Of a stretch of 64,000 nucleotides of DNA, positions 17,464 to 26,371 are shown piece by piece. Under the pieces are notes generated by a model, which saw only the letters and a program-made list of their open reading frames with translations, was not told where the DNA came from and made no database searches. The DNA is taken from NCBI RefSeq assembly GCF_000703085.1, contig NZ_JNLL01000001.1, forward strand, positions 1,488,001-1,552,000, written 5' to 3'. Within the stretch, counting starts at the first letter, position 1. Every line of letters starts with the position of its first letter. This DNA comes from Persephonella sp. KM09-Lau-8. GTDB lineage: Bacteria > Aquificota > Aquificia > Aquificales > Hydrogenothermaceae. The position numbers were made by a program, and so were the translations under genes.

Positions 17464-20001
17464 TTAAAATAAGGTATTAATACTAAATTCCAACCTGTAA
17501 AAACTTTCTCCTGGTTGCTTATCTAATTTAAATGCCACATCCAGCAGAAATGAACCAACAGGAGTAGGTATATAGACCCCTGTTCCTGCTGTTTTTCTAA
17601 ATTTACCACCTATCTGGTCAAAATCCTCATAAATATTCCCAACATCAACAAATGTGAAGCCAAACAGATTAAATGATGGGAATAAAGGATACCTGATTTC
17701 ATTATTTATCAGTAATAATGTATTTCCTCCCTGTCCATTTTTACCTGCAATATCCTCATAGCCAAATCCTCTAAAACTGGAAACCCCACCTAAGAAAAAT
17801 CTTTCTGAAGGGGGTAGTTTTTCATTTTTCTTAAAAACATGTCCAAAACTTATTTTTTGTGTCCATGTAAAAAATGAATAAGACAGATAATACCTTCCTG
17901 TGGCATAAATCTTAAAGTAATCAATATCCCAGAACTCTCTGGTTAAGGCACCTGTCAGGAAATATCCCTGACGGGGATTTGTATCAGGTTTTTTATGGTC
18001 ATCAGTAAAAGCAAACTGCAGTTTTAAGGTTTTAAAGGAATCATCAGAATATATATTCTGGTTTTTCAGTTTATTTTTCATATATTGCACAGATATAGTC
18101 TGCTGAACCCATCTGTTTGGCTTTCTCTGGGCTTTAAGTTCAAATCCCTGTGTTTCAAGGTCAAATATGCTGTGATACTCATAGTTTTTCAGATAAGAAA
18201 GAAATAAACCTGTCCTTTTTGGGAGAAGTTTATTCCCAAATGTAAATCTGTAATACCAGCCAAGATCGTTTCTTTCCACATAAGCTGACGTCTCAAATCC
18301 ATATTTAAACAGATTTTTCAGATTTAAAGCAGCTGTAAGCTTGAGTTTTTGTTCTGAGTTATAACCGAAACTACCCTGAAAAGAGCCTCTTTTATCCTCA
18401 TGAAGTATATATGCCTTGTCTACTTCTTTTCTTTTTTTATCAACTTTCATATAGGGATTTATGGCATCAAATAAGGTTGTGTAATACATAAAGTCCAGTT
18501 CATTATCAAACTCTTTTCTGGAGTAATATTCATCATGGGAGAGATTATTTATAAGCATTTTTGGATAGAGATGACGGGTTCCGTAGATAAAAGTAATTCC
18601 CTGCCTGTATCTGACTCCTTTTTTTACGTCAATTATTACTGTTGATTCTACAATTTCATTTGAAGGTTTCATCTTTATATCAAGAAAAGCATCTCCATCA
18701 AAATAACCTTCATCCTTAAGTTTACTTTTTACTCTATCAAGCAAGGATAAAATTTTATGGGGATCATAGGGCATAGGAAGTTTTATCTGTGGTCTGTAAG
18801 AAAAATTTTTAACTACTACATTTTTTATAATGAATTTTCTACCCCTGTTAAAAGATATATTTATAGACACTGTTTTGCTTTTTCTATCTATATTTTCTTT
18901 AATGGAGTAATTAACATTAAGATAACCTTCTTTATAGTATTTATCTTTTAGCTTCTTGAGGAATTCTTTAATTTTTTCTTTTTCATAAAACTGGCCTTTG
19001 ATATCTTCAAAAAAACTATTTATTCCTTTTGTATCTGTTTTTATATTTATATCAGCAATTTTGTATCTGTCCCCCTCATGAATTAAGAAAAATATATCTG
19101 TTCTATTTTCCTCAAAATGCTCCTTATAAGAAGGGATTACCATAACATCTAAAAAGCCATTTTCCCTGTATAAATTTTCAATATTTTTTGTTGACTGGAC
19201 TATCTGATAATAATTAAAGCCGTTTTGGGCAAATGTAAGCTGTTTTCTTAACTGTTTTTCATCAAAAAATTTATTTCCTGAAAAATGAAGATTATATTTC
19301 ATTCCAAGGTCTGCAAATAGAATAATATCAACCTTATTTCTTCCTGAAGGTCTAAAATTTATAAGATTAACAAATGAATCATAATAATCTCTCTCATAAA
19401 GAAATTTCTGGAGTTTATCAAGTCCTGCTGTTATAGCAGATAAATTAAACATATCTCCTTTTTCAAGACCTATAGCTTTTATCATCTCTTTTTTGAATTC
19501 TTCAGAGACAGGAATAGATGTGTATACACGAAAAGTATTTATATCCTTTTCTCCGCCTTCATCTATATCAAGGGTTATATAAATATTTCCTTCATCATCT
19601 ATATCAGCTTTTACAGATACCTGTGCAAAAGGAAATCCATTATCCATATAGAATTTTTTCAATCTTATATAGATGTTATGAAGGATTTTAGGGTCGATAG
19701 AATGACTCTCAACTATACCTGTTATGGCAAGAATTTCTCTTCTCCAGAAAGACCTGTTCCCATGGATTTTGACATCTTTTACATAAAGTTTTCTTTTTAG
19801 ATATACGGTGTTGCCTTTTACATATATTTTCAGAAAATCATCTGTTTTTTTGAGAAGCTCAACTATCAGGTTTATATTTTTAGTTTTATTATATATCTCC
19901 TGTAAATTGTTATAGGGAAGTGGATAATCTGATACTATTTTTAATCCCTCCCCATAAGCGTATAAGAAAGTCAAAAGGAAAAATATAAAAAATTTCCTCA
20001 T
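17464..20001 (-). CDS. Omp85/BamA-TamA family outer membrane assembly protein
   Basis: An 845-aa outer membrane protein: signal peptide (1-17), several POTRA-type repeats (about 60-460, for example VKDVKIHGNRSFWRREIL and GMKYNLHFSGNKFFDEKQL), then a 16-strand barrel. The barrel holds the family loop FFLGGVSSFRGFGYEDI and a final strand ending in F. It inserts barrel proteins into the outer membrane or works in TamA-like secretion. The last strands (PTPVGSFLLDVAFKLDKQPG) look TamA-like, but BamA itself is not excluded. No bamD, skp or lpx genes are next to it. Confidence 0.87.
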   Translation of the reverse strand: MRKFFIFFLLTFLYAYGEGLKIVSDYPLPYNNLQEIYNKTKNINLIVELLKKTDDFLKIYVKGNTVYLKRKLYVKDVKIHGNRSFWRREILAITGIVESHSIDPKILHNIYIRLKKFYMDNGFPFAQVSVKADIDDEGNIYITLDIDEGGEKDINTFRVYTSIPVSEEFKKEMIKAIGLEKGDMFNLSAITAGLDKLQKFLYERDYYDSFVNLINFRPSGRNKVDIILFADLGMKYNLHFSGNKFFDEKQLRKQLTFAQNGFNYYQIVQSTKNIENLYRENGFLDVMVIPSYKEHFEENRTDIFFLIHEGDRYKIADINIKTDTKGINSFFEDIKGQFYEKEKIKEFLKKLKDKYYKEGYLNVNYSIKENIDRKSKTVSINISFNRGRKFIIKNVVVKNFSYRPQIKLPMPYDPHKILSLLDRVKSKLKDEGYFDGDAFLDIKMKPSNEIVESTVIIDVKKGVRYRQGITFIYGTRHLYPKMLINNLSHDEYYSRKEFDNELDFMYYTTLFDAINPYMKVDKKRKEVDKAYILHEDKRGSFQGSFGYNSEQKLKLTAALNLKNLFKYGFETSAYVERNDLGWYYRFTFGNKLLPKRTGLFLSYLKNYEYHSIFDLETQGFELKAQRKPNRWVQQTISVQYMKNKLKNQNIYSDDSFKTLKLQFAFTDDHKKPDTNPRQGYFLTGALTREFWDIDYFKIYATGRYYLSYSFFTWTQKISFGHVFKKNEKLPPSERFFLGGVSSFRGFGYEDIAGKNGQGGNTLLLINNEIRYPLFPSFNLFGFTFVDVGNIYEDFDQIGGKFRKTAGTGVYIPTPVGSFLLDVAFKLDKQPGESFYRLEFSINTLF

Positions 20002-20059
20002 AAAATCCCCATTTGTAGTAATATCATAAATTATATACTCAGAGGAAACAGGTTGGACA

Positions 20060-20845
20060 ATGAAAAAAGCCCTGACAATAGCAGGTTCAGATAATAGCGG
20101 AGGCGCAGGAATTCAGGCTGATTTGAAAGTTTTTTCTGCCTTTGGTATCTATGGAATGTCAGCCATCACTGCTATTACAGTTCAAAACAGTCTTGGTGTA
20201 ATTAACACCTATCCTGTTGAGCCTGAAATTCTATATTCCCAGATATCATCTGTGGCTGAAGATATCGGAATAGATGCTGCAAAAACAGGAATGTTAATGA
20301 ACAAAGAAAATGTTGAGGTTGTTTACAAAACCCAGCAAAAATATAAATTTCCTCTAATCGTTGACACTGTAATAAAATCCAAAAATGGCCGATTTCTTCT
20401 TGAAGAAGATGCTATAGAAATATTTATCCAGAAAATAATACCCATAAGCCTGATAATCACACCTAACAAAGATGAAGCAGAAGTGATAACAGGTATAAAA
20501 ATATCCTCAATAGAGGATATGAAAAAGGCAGCAACAGAGATTAAAAAAATGGGAGCAGAGACGGTCATAATAAAAGGGGGTCATCTCCCACAGGATAGAA
20601 CAGTTACTGATGTTGTTTTATACAATGATGAATTTATCTTTCTTACATACCCATTTGTTGATACCCAAAACACCCATGGAACAGGTTGCACATTTTCAGC
20701 AGCAATCACAGCTTTAATAGCAAAAGGTATGGAATCTTTAAAAGCCATACGTATAGCCAGAGCCTATGTGCAGGGGGCTATTGAAAACTCCCTGAAAACA
20801 GGTAAAGGCACAGGTAGCTTAAATCATTTCTGGACAGTGATGTGA
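20060..20845 (+). CDS. thiD: Hydroxymethylpyrimidine/phosphomethylpyrimidine kinase
   Basis: A 261-aa ribokinase-fold enzyme phosphorylating HMP and HMP-P in thiamine synthesis. The substrate loop GSDNSGGAGIQADLKVF (9-25) and the C-terminal anion-hole motif GTGCTFSAAITA are present. The 58-nt divergent gap to the Omp85 gene shows no TPP riboswitch. It overlaps the comF start by 4 nt. Confidence 0.95.
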   Translation: MKKALTIAGSDNSGGAGIQADLKVFSAFGIYGMSAITAITVQNSLGVINTYPVEPEILYSQISSVAEDIGIDAAKTGMLMNKENVEVVYKTQQKYKFPLIVDTVIKSKNGRFLLEEDAIEIFIQKIIPISLIITPNKDEAEVITGIKISSIEDMKKAATEIKKMGAETVIIKGGHLPQDRTVTDVVLYNDEFIFLTYPFVDTQNTHGTGCTFSAAITALIAKGMESLKAIRIARAYVQGAIENSLKTGKGTGSLNHFWTVM

Positions 20846-21507
20846 ATATATTAAATGCTATATTCCCTGCAAAATGTATTTTGTGTGATGAATTATTTGT
20901 TTATAAAACCCAAAATCTTTTTTGTGAAAAATGCCTGAATCAAATTAAAAAAGAAGATCTGAAATACTGCCACAGTTGCGGTAAAAAAACAGAAAACTGT
21001 CAGGAATGTTTCAAACAAAGGAAATTTGATGATATTCAGGTTTTCAGGTCAAAAGACAAAGCAATAACCGAAATCATTTACCAGCTGAAAATAAATGGCT
21101 ATAGGAATTTGGCCCCACAGCTGGCAGAAATAATAAAAGAAGACATTACCACTTATACCAAAACAAACAAAATAGATATCATTACCTACGTGCCAGTTGA
21201 CAAAGAAACATTAAAAGAAAGGGAATTTAATCATCTTGAGGAAATATTGAAATGTACATTCCCCAAATATCTAATTGTTCCTCTTGTTGAAAAAGTCAGA
21301 AAAACACCACTACAGATGGAACTTACTGCAGAAGAAAGATGGAAAAATTTAAAAGGTGTATTCAGATTAAAAAACCATGATATAAAAGACAAAAATATCC
21401 TCATTTTTGATGATATTTTAACCACAGGAGCAACAATGCTGAACATGTATAAAACTATTAAAAAGGGCCGCCCTAAAAAAATTTATGGCTATGTAATTGC
21501 AAGATGA
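20842..21507 (+). CDS. comF: ComF-family phosphoribosyltransferase-like protein
   Basis: A 221-aa protein, GTG start overlapping the thiD stop. The N-terminus holds a zinc-ribbon-like set of Cys (CILC, FCEKC, YCHSCG, NCQEC), and the C-terminus has the PRPP loop IFDDILTTGATM. ComF proteins are linked to DNA uptake (competence) and gluconate-periplasmic GntX relatives; ComM (27167) is also in this window. Confidence 0.88.
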   Translation: MNILNAIFPAKCILCDELFVYKTQNLFCEKCLNQIKKEDLKYCHSCGKKTENCQECFKQRKFDDIQVFRSKDKAITEIIYQLKINGYRNLAPQLAEIIKEDITTYTKTNKIDIITYVPVDKETLKEREFNHLEEILKCTFPKYLIVPLVEKVRKTPLQMELTAEERWKNLKGVFRLKNHDIKDKNILIFDDILTTGATMLNMYKTIKKGRPKKIYGYVIAR

Positions 21508-21533
21508 TTATTCTTCTATTATAACGCTGTTTC

Positions 21534-21869
21534 TCAATCTATTAGCATTTCTTTTAAAACCAATTTTACTTTTAAAATTGTGGAGTTGTCTAAATAACCT
21601 AATTCCTTTATTAATCTTCTTTTATCAATGGTTCTTATTTGGTCTAAAGCAATTTCTCCTTTCCTTCCTTGAAAATTAATCAAAACTCTTGTAGGCCAAT
21701 CTCTTATTTTTGTAGTCATAGGAGCTATTATGACCGTATTTAAAACATCATTCATTTCATTAGGGGAAATTACAACAGCAGGTCTAACTTTCTTTATTTC
21801 TGAACCAATGGTAGGGTCTAAATTAACCAGCCAAATAGAATACTGTTTGATATTTACCATTCCCACCAC
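21534..21869 (-). CDS. mazF: MazF/PemK-type mRNA interferase toxin
   Basis: A 111-aa toxin of the MazF/PemK fold, which cuts mRNA. It starts with the strand WLVNLDPTIGSEIKKVRPAVVIS (in pieces: LDPTIGSE, KVRPAVVIS), followed by IIAPMTTK, a strand-rich centre (KGEIALDQIRTID) and a C-terminal helix. The ATG used is upstream of an in-frame second Met (MVGMVN); either could be used. It overlaps its antitoxin gene by 16 nt. Confidence 0.85.
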   Translation of the reverse strand: MVGMVNIKQYSIWLVNLDPTIGSEIKKVRPAVVISPNEMNDVLNTVIIAPMTTKIRDWPTRVLINFQGRKGEIALDQIRTIDKRRLIKELGYLDNSTILKVKLVLKEMLID

Positions 21870-22057
21870 TCAAAATTTTCATCCTCTAAAACATCATTTA
21901 TTAATAGCTCTTCTTTTTTATTGTTTTTAAATAAATTACCCCAGTTTTTTCTTGGATTTTCTTTCTTTAAGTCTAAGATTTTTTGAATTAAAGATAAATC
22001 AGTCAGTTCAATAGTTTCTTCTATATCAACAGGAACCTTGATAATTATTTCACCCAT
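21854..22057 (-). CDS. Putative antitoxin of the MazF toxin
   Basis: A 67-aa acidic protein immediately upstream of, and overlapping, mazF, so its job as antitoxin is inferred from position. The sequence (EIIIKVPVDIEETIEL, then a helix and a Trp-rich acidic tail WWEW) does not show the AbrB DNA-binding fold usual in MazE. The short tail could bind the toxin. Confidence 0.6.
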   Translation of the reverse strand: MGEIIIKVPVDIEETIELTDLSLIQKILDLKKENPRKNWGNLFKNNKKEELLINDVLEDENFEWWEW

Positions 22058-22103
22058 TTCTATTCACCTTCAAAAAATTAATATATGATAGTTATTTAAT
22101 AAA

Positions 22104-23126
22104 TTAGGTCTTTTCTCTGACTTTGCTATCCATCAGAACAGCAATCCATCTGGTTTCTTCTTTCAGTTCAAATGCCATCTTGGCTATTATAGTAAGGGGA
22201 ATAGATAAAAACATTCCTACCGTTCCCAGAACCCACCCCCAGAATACAAGGGAAAGAAGAACTATAAGAGGTGATAATCCAACACCTTTTCCCATCAGTT
22301 TAGGTTCAATAATATTTCCTATAACCATATTTATTGTTATATACCATATAGCAACTACTACAGCCTGCCACACACCACAGTCTATAAGGGCAATAATCAC
22401 AGGTGGAATTGCAGCAATAATTGAGCCTATTGTTGGTATATAGTTTAATAAAAATGTAAGAATCCCCCATAAAAGGGCAAAATCAACACCTAAAACAGCA
22501 AGGACAATCCATGCCAGAAATCCTGTTAAAAAAGACATTATTGTTTTTATTTTCATATACTCAATAACACTATCAAAAAACTGGTCAACAAGCTTATGGG
22601 CATCTTTACCTTTTGCTATTACCTTTAGTTTCCTTGAAAAAATATCACTTTCGAGCAAAATAAATGCTGCCAGAATAAGAATAAATGCTGCGTTTGCCAG
22701 AATATTTCCAAAACTCAACAGGGAGTTAGAAATAAACTGAAATATAAAAGATGGATTTATAAATTTAAGTTGTATAGAGGGAGGAGTTGGAATTCCCGCT
22801 TTTTCAAGTATAATACTTCCATATTCCATATAATGACTTAATTTTTGCTGGTATACCCCAAGATTTTCTTTAAACTCATTTACCGAACTAACAACAGTCA
22901 AGGCAAGTATATAAACAAAAAACAGATTTATCAAAAGGACAAGAGTAAGGGACAACCATTCAGGGAACTTTTTGTTAAAAAATTTGAAAAGAGGGAGGAA
23001 CATTATTGCAAAGAAAAGAGCCAGAAGAAGCTGAACCACCATATCCTGAGCAGCTTTTAGTCCGGCTATGATGATGACTATAGAAGCAAGGGATACTAAA
23101 GCAACAGGAATTTTATACTTTCCCAT
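22104..23126 (-). CDS. AI-2E family (PerM/YdiK-type) membrane transporter
   Basis: A 340-aa membrane protein of the AI-2E family: about 7-8 membrane segments, with the family loop IEPKLMGKGVGLSPLIVLLS and PPSIQLKF in the periplasmic part. Members export small molecules or act as sodium/proton antiporters; the substrate here is unknown. It is a single gene between the MazF module and tRNA-Ser. Confidence 0.88.
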   Translation of the reverse strand: MGKYKIPVALVSLASIVIIIAGLKAAQDMVVQLLLALFFAIMFLPLFKFFNKKFPEWLSLTLVLLINLFFVYILALTVVSSVNEFKENLGVYQQKLSHYMEYGSIILEKAGIPTPPSIQLKFINPSFIFQFISNSLLSFGNILANAAFILILAAFILLESDIFSRKLKVIAKGKDAHKLVDQFFDSVIEYMKIKTIMSFLTGFLAWIVLAVLGVDFALLWGILTFLLNYIPTIGSIIAAIPPVIIALIDCGVWQAVVVAIWYITINMVIGNIIEPKLMGKGVGLSPLIVLLSLVFWGWVLGTVGMFLSIPLTIIAKMAFELKEETRWIAVLMDSKVREKT

Positions 23127-23192
23127 TAAATCCTTTTTTTTCTTTAATAATAACAGGTATTTAATCTTGAGGGCAAATTTTGATAAAAATTA

Positions 23193-23285
23193 TGGCGGAG
23201 AGGGAGGGATTTGAACCCTCGGAGCGGGGAAAACCCGCTCAACTCCTTAGCAGGGAGCCGCCTTCGACCGCTCGGCCACCTCTCC
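23193..23285 (-). tRNA. tRNA-Ser (GCU anticodon)
   Basis: A 93-nt class II tRNA on the minus strand. The acceptor arms GGAGAGG and CCTCTCC pair, the D arm has GGCCGAGCGGTCGAAGGC, the anticodon stem-loop reads CTCCCTGCTAAGGAG (anticodon GCT), there is a long variable arm (GAGCGGG/CCCGCTC) as expected for Ser, and the T loop is GGTTCAAATCC. The discriminator G and CCA are encoded. It reads AGC/AGU codons. Confidence 0.97.
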
Positions 23286-23329
23286 TTTTGAAGAGATTAT
23301 ATTATATCTCAATACTATTTTTTTTCAAA

Positions 23330-23352
23330 TTAAAAGCCGCCCATACGGGCGG
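23330..23352 (-). terminator. Rho-independent terminator of the heme-copper operon
   Basis: On the minus strand the stem CCGCCC / GGGCGG (plus positions 23337-23342 and 23347-23352) has a 4-nt loop and is followed by CTTTTAATTTG. It lies 51 nt after the stop of the operon's last gene at 23403. Confidence 0.75.
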
Positions 23353-23402
23353 TTAATCAGGTATCAGCGAGGTGAAGCATAAGAAGAGAGGAGATGAATA
23401 AC

Positions 23403-23993
23403 CTAATCTATATATATCTTTTTCAAACAACCGGATTTTTTACCTTTTTCTATTAAAATTCCAGTTTCTTTTTCTATTTCTTTAAATTTTAAATGATTTA
23501 CAAGATGAGTTTTAATCCTTTTTTTGTAATACAGATATCCTAAAATTGAAACAGCTACATAGGAAAGATACACAGCTAATGGATATTTTTCATACCAGAA
23601 TGTGTATAAAACAACAAGGTTATGAATAACAAAGATAAGAAAGATAACAGCTGAACCTATCCATACAGCGTAAAGCATATTATCAGGTTTGTTTTCAAAA
23701 GGTTCAAGCCTTATCAACTCTTCTCTATTTTTATTTATCAACTGTTTTATCTCTCTGCACTCAGGAGGGTCATCATCATAAATCTCCTGATAGGCAATCT
23801 GAATATTACTTATCTCACTCTGGGTATTTAAAGTCTTGTAGTCTTGAAGAAATTTAGGTTCTTTATTAAGAAGATGGAGAACTTCCTCCTCGGATAGTTC
23901 TCCTTTCCCTGTTATTTCTTTCATTTCATTGTAAATAAATGTATACAGTCCATCTTCTTTTATCTGTTTCGCAACCTTTTTCAAATCTAACAT
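23403..23993 (-). CDS. Unrecognised two-TM protein, third gene of the heme-copper operon
   Basis: A 196-aa protein I do not recognise. The first 105 residues are soluble and charged, then two membrane segments (about 107-130 and 138-156) and a basic tail. The start is 2 nt after the stop of the subunit I gene and the operon ends with a terminator after this gene, so it is very likely made together with the oxidase-like complex and may be a subunit or assembly factor. No metal-binding motif stands out. Confidence 0.7.
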   Translation of the reverse strand: MLDLKKVAKQIKEDGLYTFIYNEMKEITGKGELSEEEVLHLLNKEPKFLQDYKTLNTQSEISNIQIAYQEIYDDDPPECREIKQLINKNREELIRLEPFENKPDNMLYAVWIGSAVIFLIFVIHNLVVLYTFWYEKYPLAVYLSYVAVSILGYLYYKKRIKTHLVNHLKFKEIEKETGILIEKGKKSGCLKKIYID

Positions 23994-23995
23994 TG

Positions 23996-25657
23996 TTACC
24001 CCTTTTGAACTGCTGCTGCTGTTTCTGGAACAATTACATCTTTTTGAAGTTTAGATGGTTTGAAAATACCTATCAGACCTTTTAACCCGATCGTGGCAAT
24101 TATATTAAACATAAATATTAACCATGCTGCCAGAAGCATAGCACCACATATACCAGCAAGTATCATATATCCTAAGAATTCTCCATCAGTATAAACATGT
24201 CTTCTAAGCATTCCATCAATTCCTGCCATTCCCATAAATGCTCCCATTCCTATTCCACCCAATAGATGAAGCCAGAAATGCCAGTTGGCAAGCTTTTGAC
24301 TGAACAGCTTTACAGAATTATTTGTCAATATTGGAAGCATTATATATATAGCACTGTAAAGGGTCATTGTCAGACCTACAAGTATAGCAACATGGAAGTG
24401 TGCACCTGCTACCCACTGGGTATTGTGCAGAACTCTGTTCATTCCAAGGTCAGCCTGTATTATTCCTGCAGGAACAGCAAGAGCAAATCCAAGAAGCCCA
24501 CCAAGTAAGAATTTCAGTTCATTAGTCATTCTAAGTGGTCGTGCCAACCACAGTGTTGTTAGAGTAATAAAAAATGCAAGACCCTGTGTTATAAGCTCAA
24601 AGGCTGTTATCATCTCACCTGATGCCAGTTTCATTATCTCAGGCTGAGGTTGGTCTGAAAGAAGATGGTGGCTCCATACAGCCCATGAGACAATTAATTC
24701 CAGTAGCAATGCTGCCCGTGCAATATTCTGCATAAAAAGATTTCTTCCAGTTATGAGCATTGCAAGCAGATACCATGTCCCTGCAACATATATTAGAACA
24801 AGCCCATCTGCTATAAGATCCAATCCCCACCAGAAAACATTTTTATAAAGCAGAGAATCAACAGACTGGTAATGAAGTCCCCACTGGAAAACCTGATTCC
24901 CTATAAAAAACAGTATCAAAATACCTGCCCCCAGTATCACAAGAGCATCTAAAAATGTATCAACAGTTCCCCTGAATATAGCAACTATAGGCAGTGAAAG
25001 GGGCGGTTCTTTTACGTAAGGTTCTTTTCCTCTAATTTTGTTTACTATATTAAGAAAACCATCTATTCCGAACGCACTCATAAGCAGAGGTTTTATAGGC
25101 TGTTTTTTCTGTCCTTTTGGCGTGTAAAACACTGTTCCATATATGTTAACTATAAATGCCAGAGTTCCTATCATAATAAAAGCGATACCAACAACAAACA
25201 TAACTGCACCGACAACATTAAACTGTGTAAAGTCAACAGGTAGAGGCCAGTATATTGTGTATAAAGGTGCATAATGGTATATAAAACCAGATAGCCAGAC
25301 CAATACTGTTCCAACAGCCATTATTATCCATGTAAAATTGGCAAGTTTAATACTAAAAATGGGCTTTTTCATTAGGTAAGGAACAAGGAACAAAAATGCC
25401 CCAAACACAAGAAGATAAGTAGAACCAAAAATTCCCACTATTGGATGAACTGTCATAATAGCAAAAAAGTGACTGTCATCTATAAAAGGAAGGGGTGTTA
25501 TCTCCTGTCCTCTCATCAGCATTCCTTCAATGGCAGCAACTCCGTAAAAAATAAGACCTACCACAACAAATCTTAGGGTTATTTTTTGTAATGGGCTTAA
25601 ACCTTCATGATCAAGCCCACCATTATTCCCATTGATTAAAATATCTTTTATCTTCAT
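23996..25657 (-). CDS. Heme-copper oxidase superfamily subunit I with altered CuB site (NO reductase-like?)
   Basis: A 553-aa membrane protein of about 12 helices related to ba3-type (B-family) subunit I. Conserved parts are haem ligand H71 (MTVHPIVG), the H330-H331 pair (SHHLLSDQ), H420 and H422 (WVAGAHFHVAIL). Where oxygen reductases have WW-x-G-H-P-x-V-Y, this protein has WWGLD280LIAD284, so the third CuB His and the following Tyr (or NO reductase Glu) are both Asp. I start at ATG 25657 because GGGGAG precedes it and it overlaps the subunit II stop (ATGA); an ATG at 25690 would overlap 37 nt. An O2 reductase would be expected to need the His and Tyr, so a nitric oxide reductase or another function is more likely. 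Some recently described NO reductase families also have changed CuB ligands; which of them, if any, this matches is not clear from sequence. Confidence 0.85.
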   Translation of the reverse strand: MKIKDILINGNNGGLDHEGLSPLQKITLRFVVVGLIFYGVAAIEGMLMRGQEITPLPFIDDSHFFAIMTVHPIVGIFGSTYLLVFGAFLFLVPYLMKKPIFSIKLANFTWIIMAVGTVLVWLSGFIYHYAPLYTIYWPLPVDFTQFNVVGAVMFVVGIAFIMIGTLAFIVNIYGTVFYTPKGQKKQPIKPLLMSAFGIDGFLNIVNKIRGKEPYVKEPPLSLPIVAIFRGTVDTFLDALVILGAGILILFFIGNQVFQWGLHYQSVDSLLYKNVFWWGLDLIADGLVLIYVAGTWYLLAMLITGRNLFMQNIARAALLLELIVSWAVWSHHLLSDQPQPEIMKLASGEMITAFELITQGLAFFITLTTLWLARPLRMTNELKFLLGGLLGFALAVPAGIIQADLGMNRVLHNTQWVAGAHFHVAILVGLTMTLYSAIYIMLPILTNNSVKLFSQKLANWHFWLHLLGGIGMGAFMGMAGIDGMLRRHVYTDGEFLGYMILAGICGAMLLAAWLIFMFNIIATIGLKGLIGIFKPSKLQKDVIVPETAAAVQKG

Positions 25658-26244
25658 TTTCTCCCCTCCATAGAAAGCTTTTTGTTGCATCCCTCCACTT
25701 TAAAAGCATCTGAGACTTTCATTCTGGCTCCTTTTGGTCCCGAATATTCTGTGCTCAGCACATAGAAAGTCCCATCCTCATGAAACTGCCAGAGCAGCTC
25801 ATTATTATGTCCGGGAACTACCTGCATTTGAAAAACCATAGAATTATCAGGCCTAAAAAGACCAAATCCGTAGGTTAAATCTTCGCTGACAACATTGAAT
25901 TTAACCACCTCACCACATTTAATAGTGATAGGAGTTTTTTCAGGAAAAATAAACTTCTGATTTTTCATAACGATATGAATTTCTCTGTCAGCAGGAATTT
26001 TATGCTTTTTTAACTCCCATGCCACCCAGGGTATCTTGTTATAAGTCATGATATGAATACCAACTCCTATTAAAACAAGAGTGGCAAGATAGGTATAAAA
26101 AACCTTTGGAGTTAGCCAGGTTTTGTATGAATCTGGCTTCTTGGTTACTCTGTAGGCAAACCACCCTACCAGAGACATAATGGAAACAGCATAGATAGTA
26201 TAGACCACCTTAAGAGCAAACAATACATCGGCTGAAGTTGTCAT
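25654..26244 (-). CDS. Heme-copper oxidase subunit II-like cupredoxin, CuA site lost
   Basis: A 196-aa protein with two N-terminal membrane segments (about 8-30 and 48-66) and a cupredoxin domain. It aligns without gaps to the ba3 subunit II: DVIHGF becomes DLTY125GF, and CNQYCGLGHQNM becomes S164TEYS168GPKG172ARM175. Thus both Cys and both His of CuA are replaced and only the Met remains. It cannot take electrons from cytochrome c via CuA. It is the first gene of a three-gene operon behind an FNR-type box. Quinol or a haem in subunit I are possible electron entries. Confidence 0.83.
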   Translation of the reverse strand: MTTSADVLFALKVVYTIYAVSIMSLVGWFAYRVTKKPDSYKTWLTPKVFYTYLATLVLIGVGIHIMTYNKIPWVAWELKKHKIPADREIHIVMKNQKFIFPEKTPITIKCGEVVKFNVVSEDLTYGFGLFRPDNSMVFQMQVVPGHNNELLWQFHEDGTFYVLSTEYSGPKGARMKVSDAFKVEGCNKKLSMEGRK

Positions 26245-26347
26245 AACAGACCTCCCCCTAAGAGAAAATATTAGAACCTGCAGATGGGGTGTGGAGTGTT
26301 ATATTATGATATTAAAAAATTTTAAAATTATTACCTGACAGAAAATC

Positions 26348-26363
26348 ATTGATTTAAATCAAT
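26348..26363. promoter_or_regulatory. FNR/DNR-type box upstream of the heme-copper operon
   Basis: A perfect 16-bp palindrome containing TTGAT-TTAA-ATCAA (26349-26362), the consensus of FNR/CRP-family regulators that answer low oxygen or nitric oxide. It is about 105 nt before the subunit II start, with a possible -10 (TAAAAT on the minus strand, 26319-26324) placed such that the box would be centred near -43. It points to anaerobic or NO-dependent expression; no such regulator gene is in the window. Confidence 0.65.
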
Positions 26364-26371
26364 TTTTAAAA

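Noticed and set aside
20002-20059. TPP riboswitch upstream of thiD
   Set aside because: The gap is only 58 nt and shows no THI-box core.
23193-23285. Integration site (att) at tRNA-Ser
   Set aside because: No integrase, no repeat of the tRNA end nearby, and flanking genes look like core genome.
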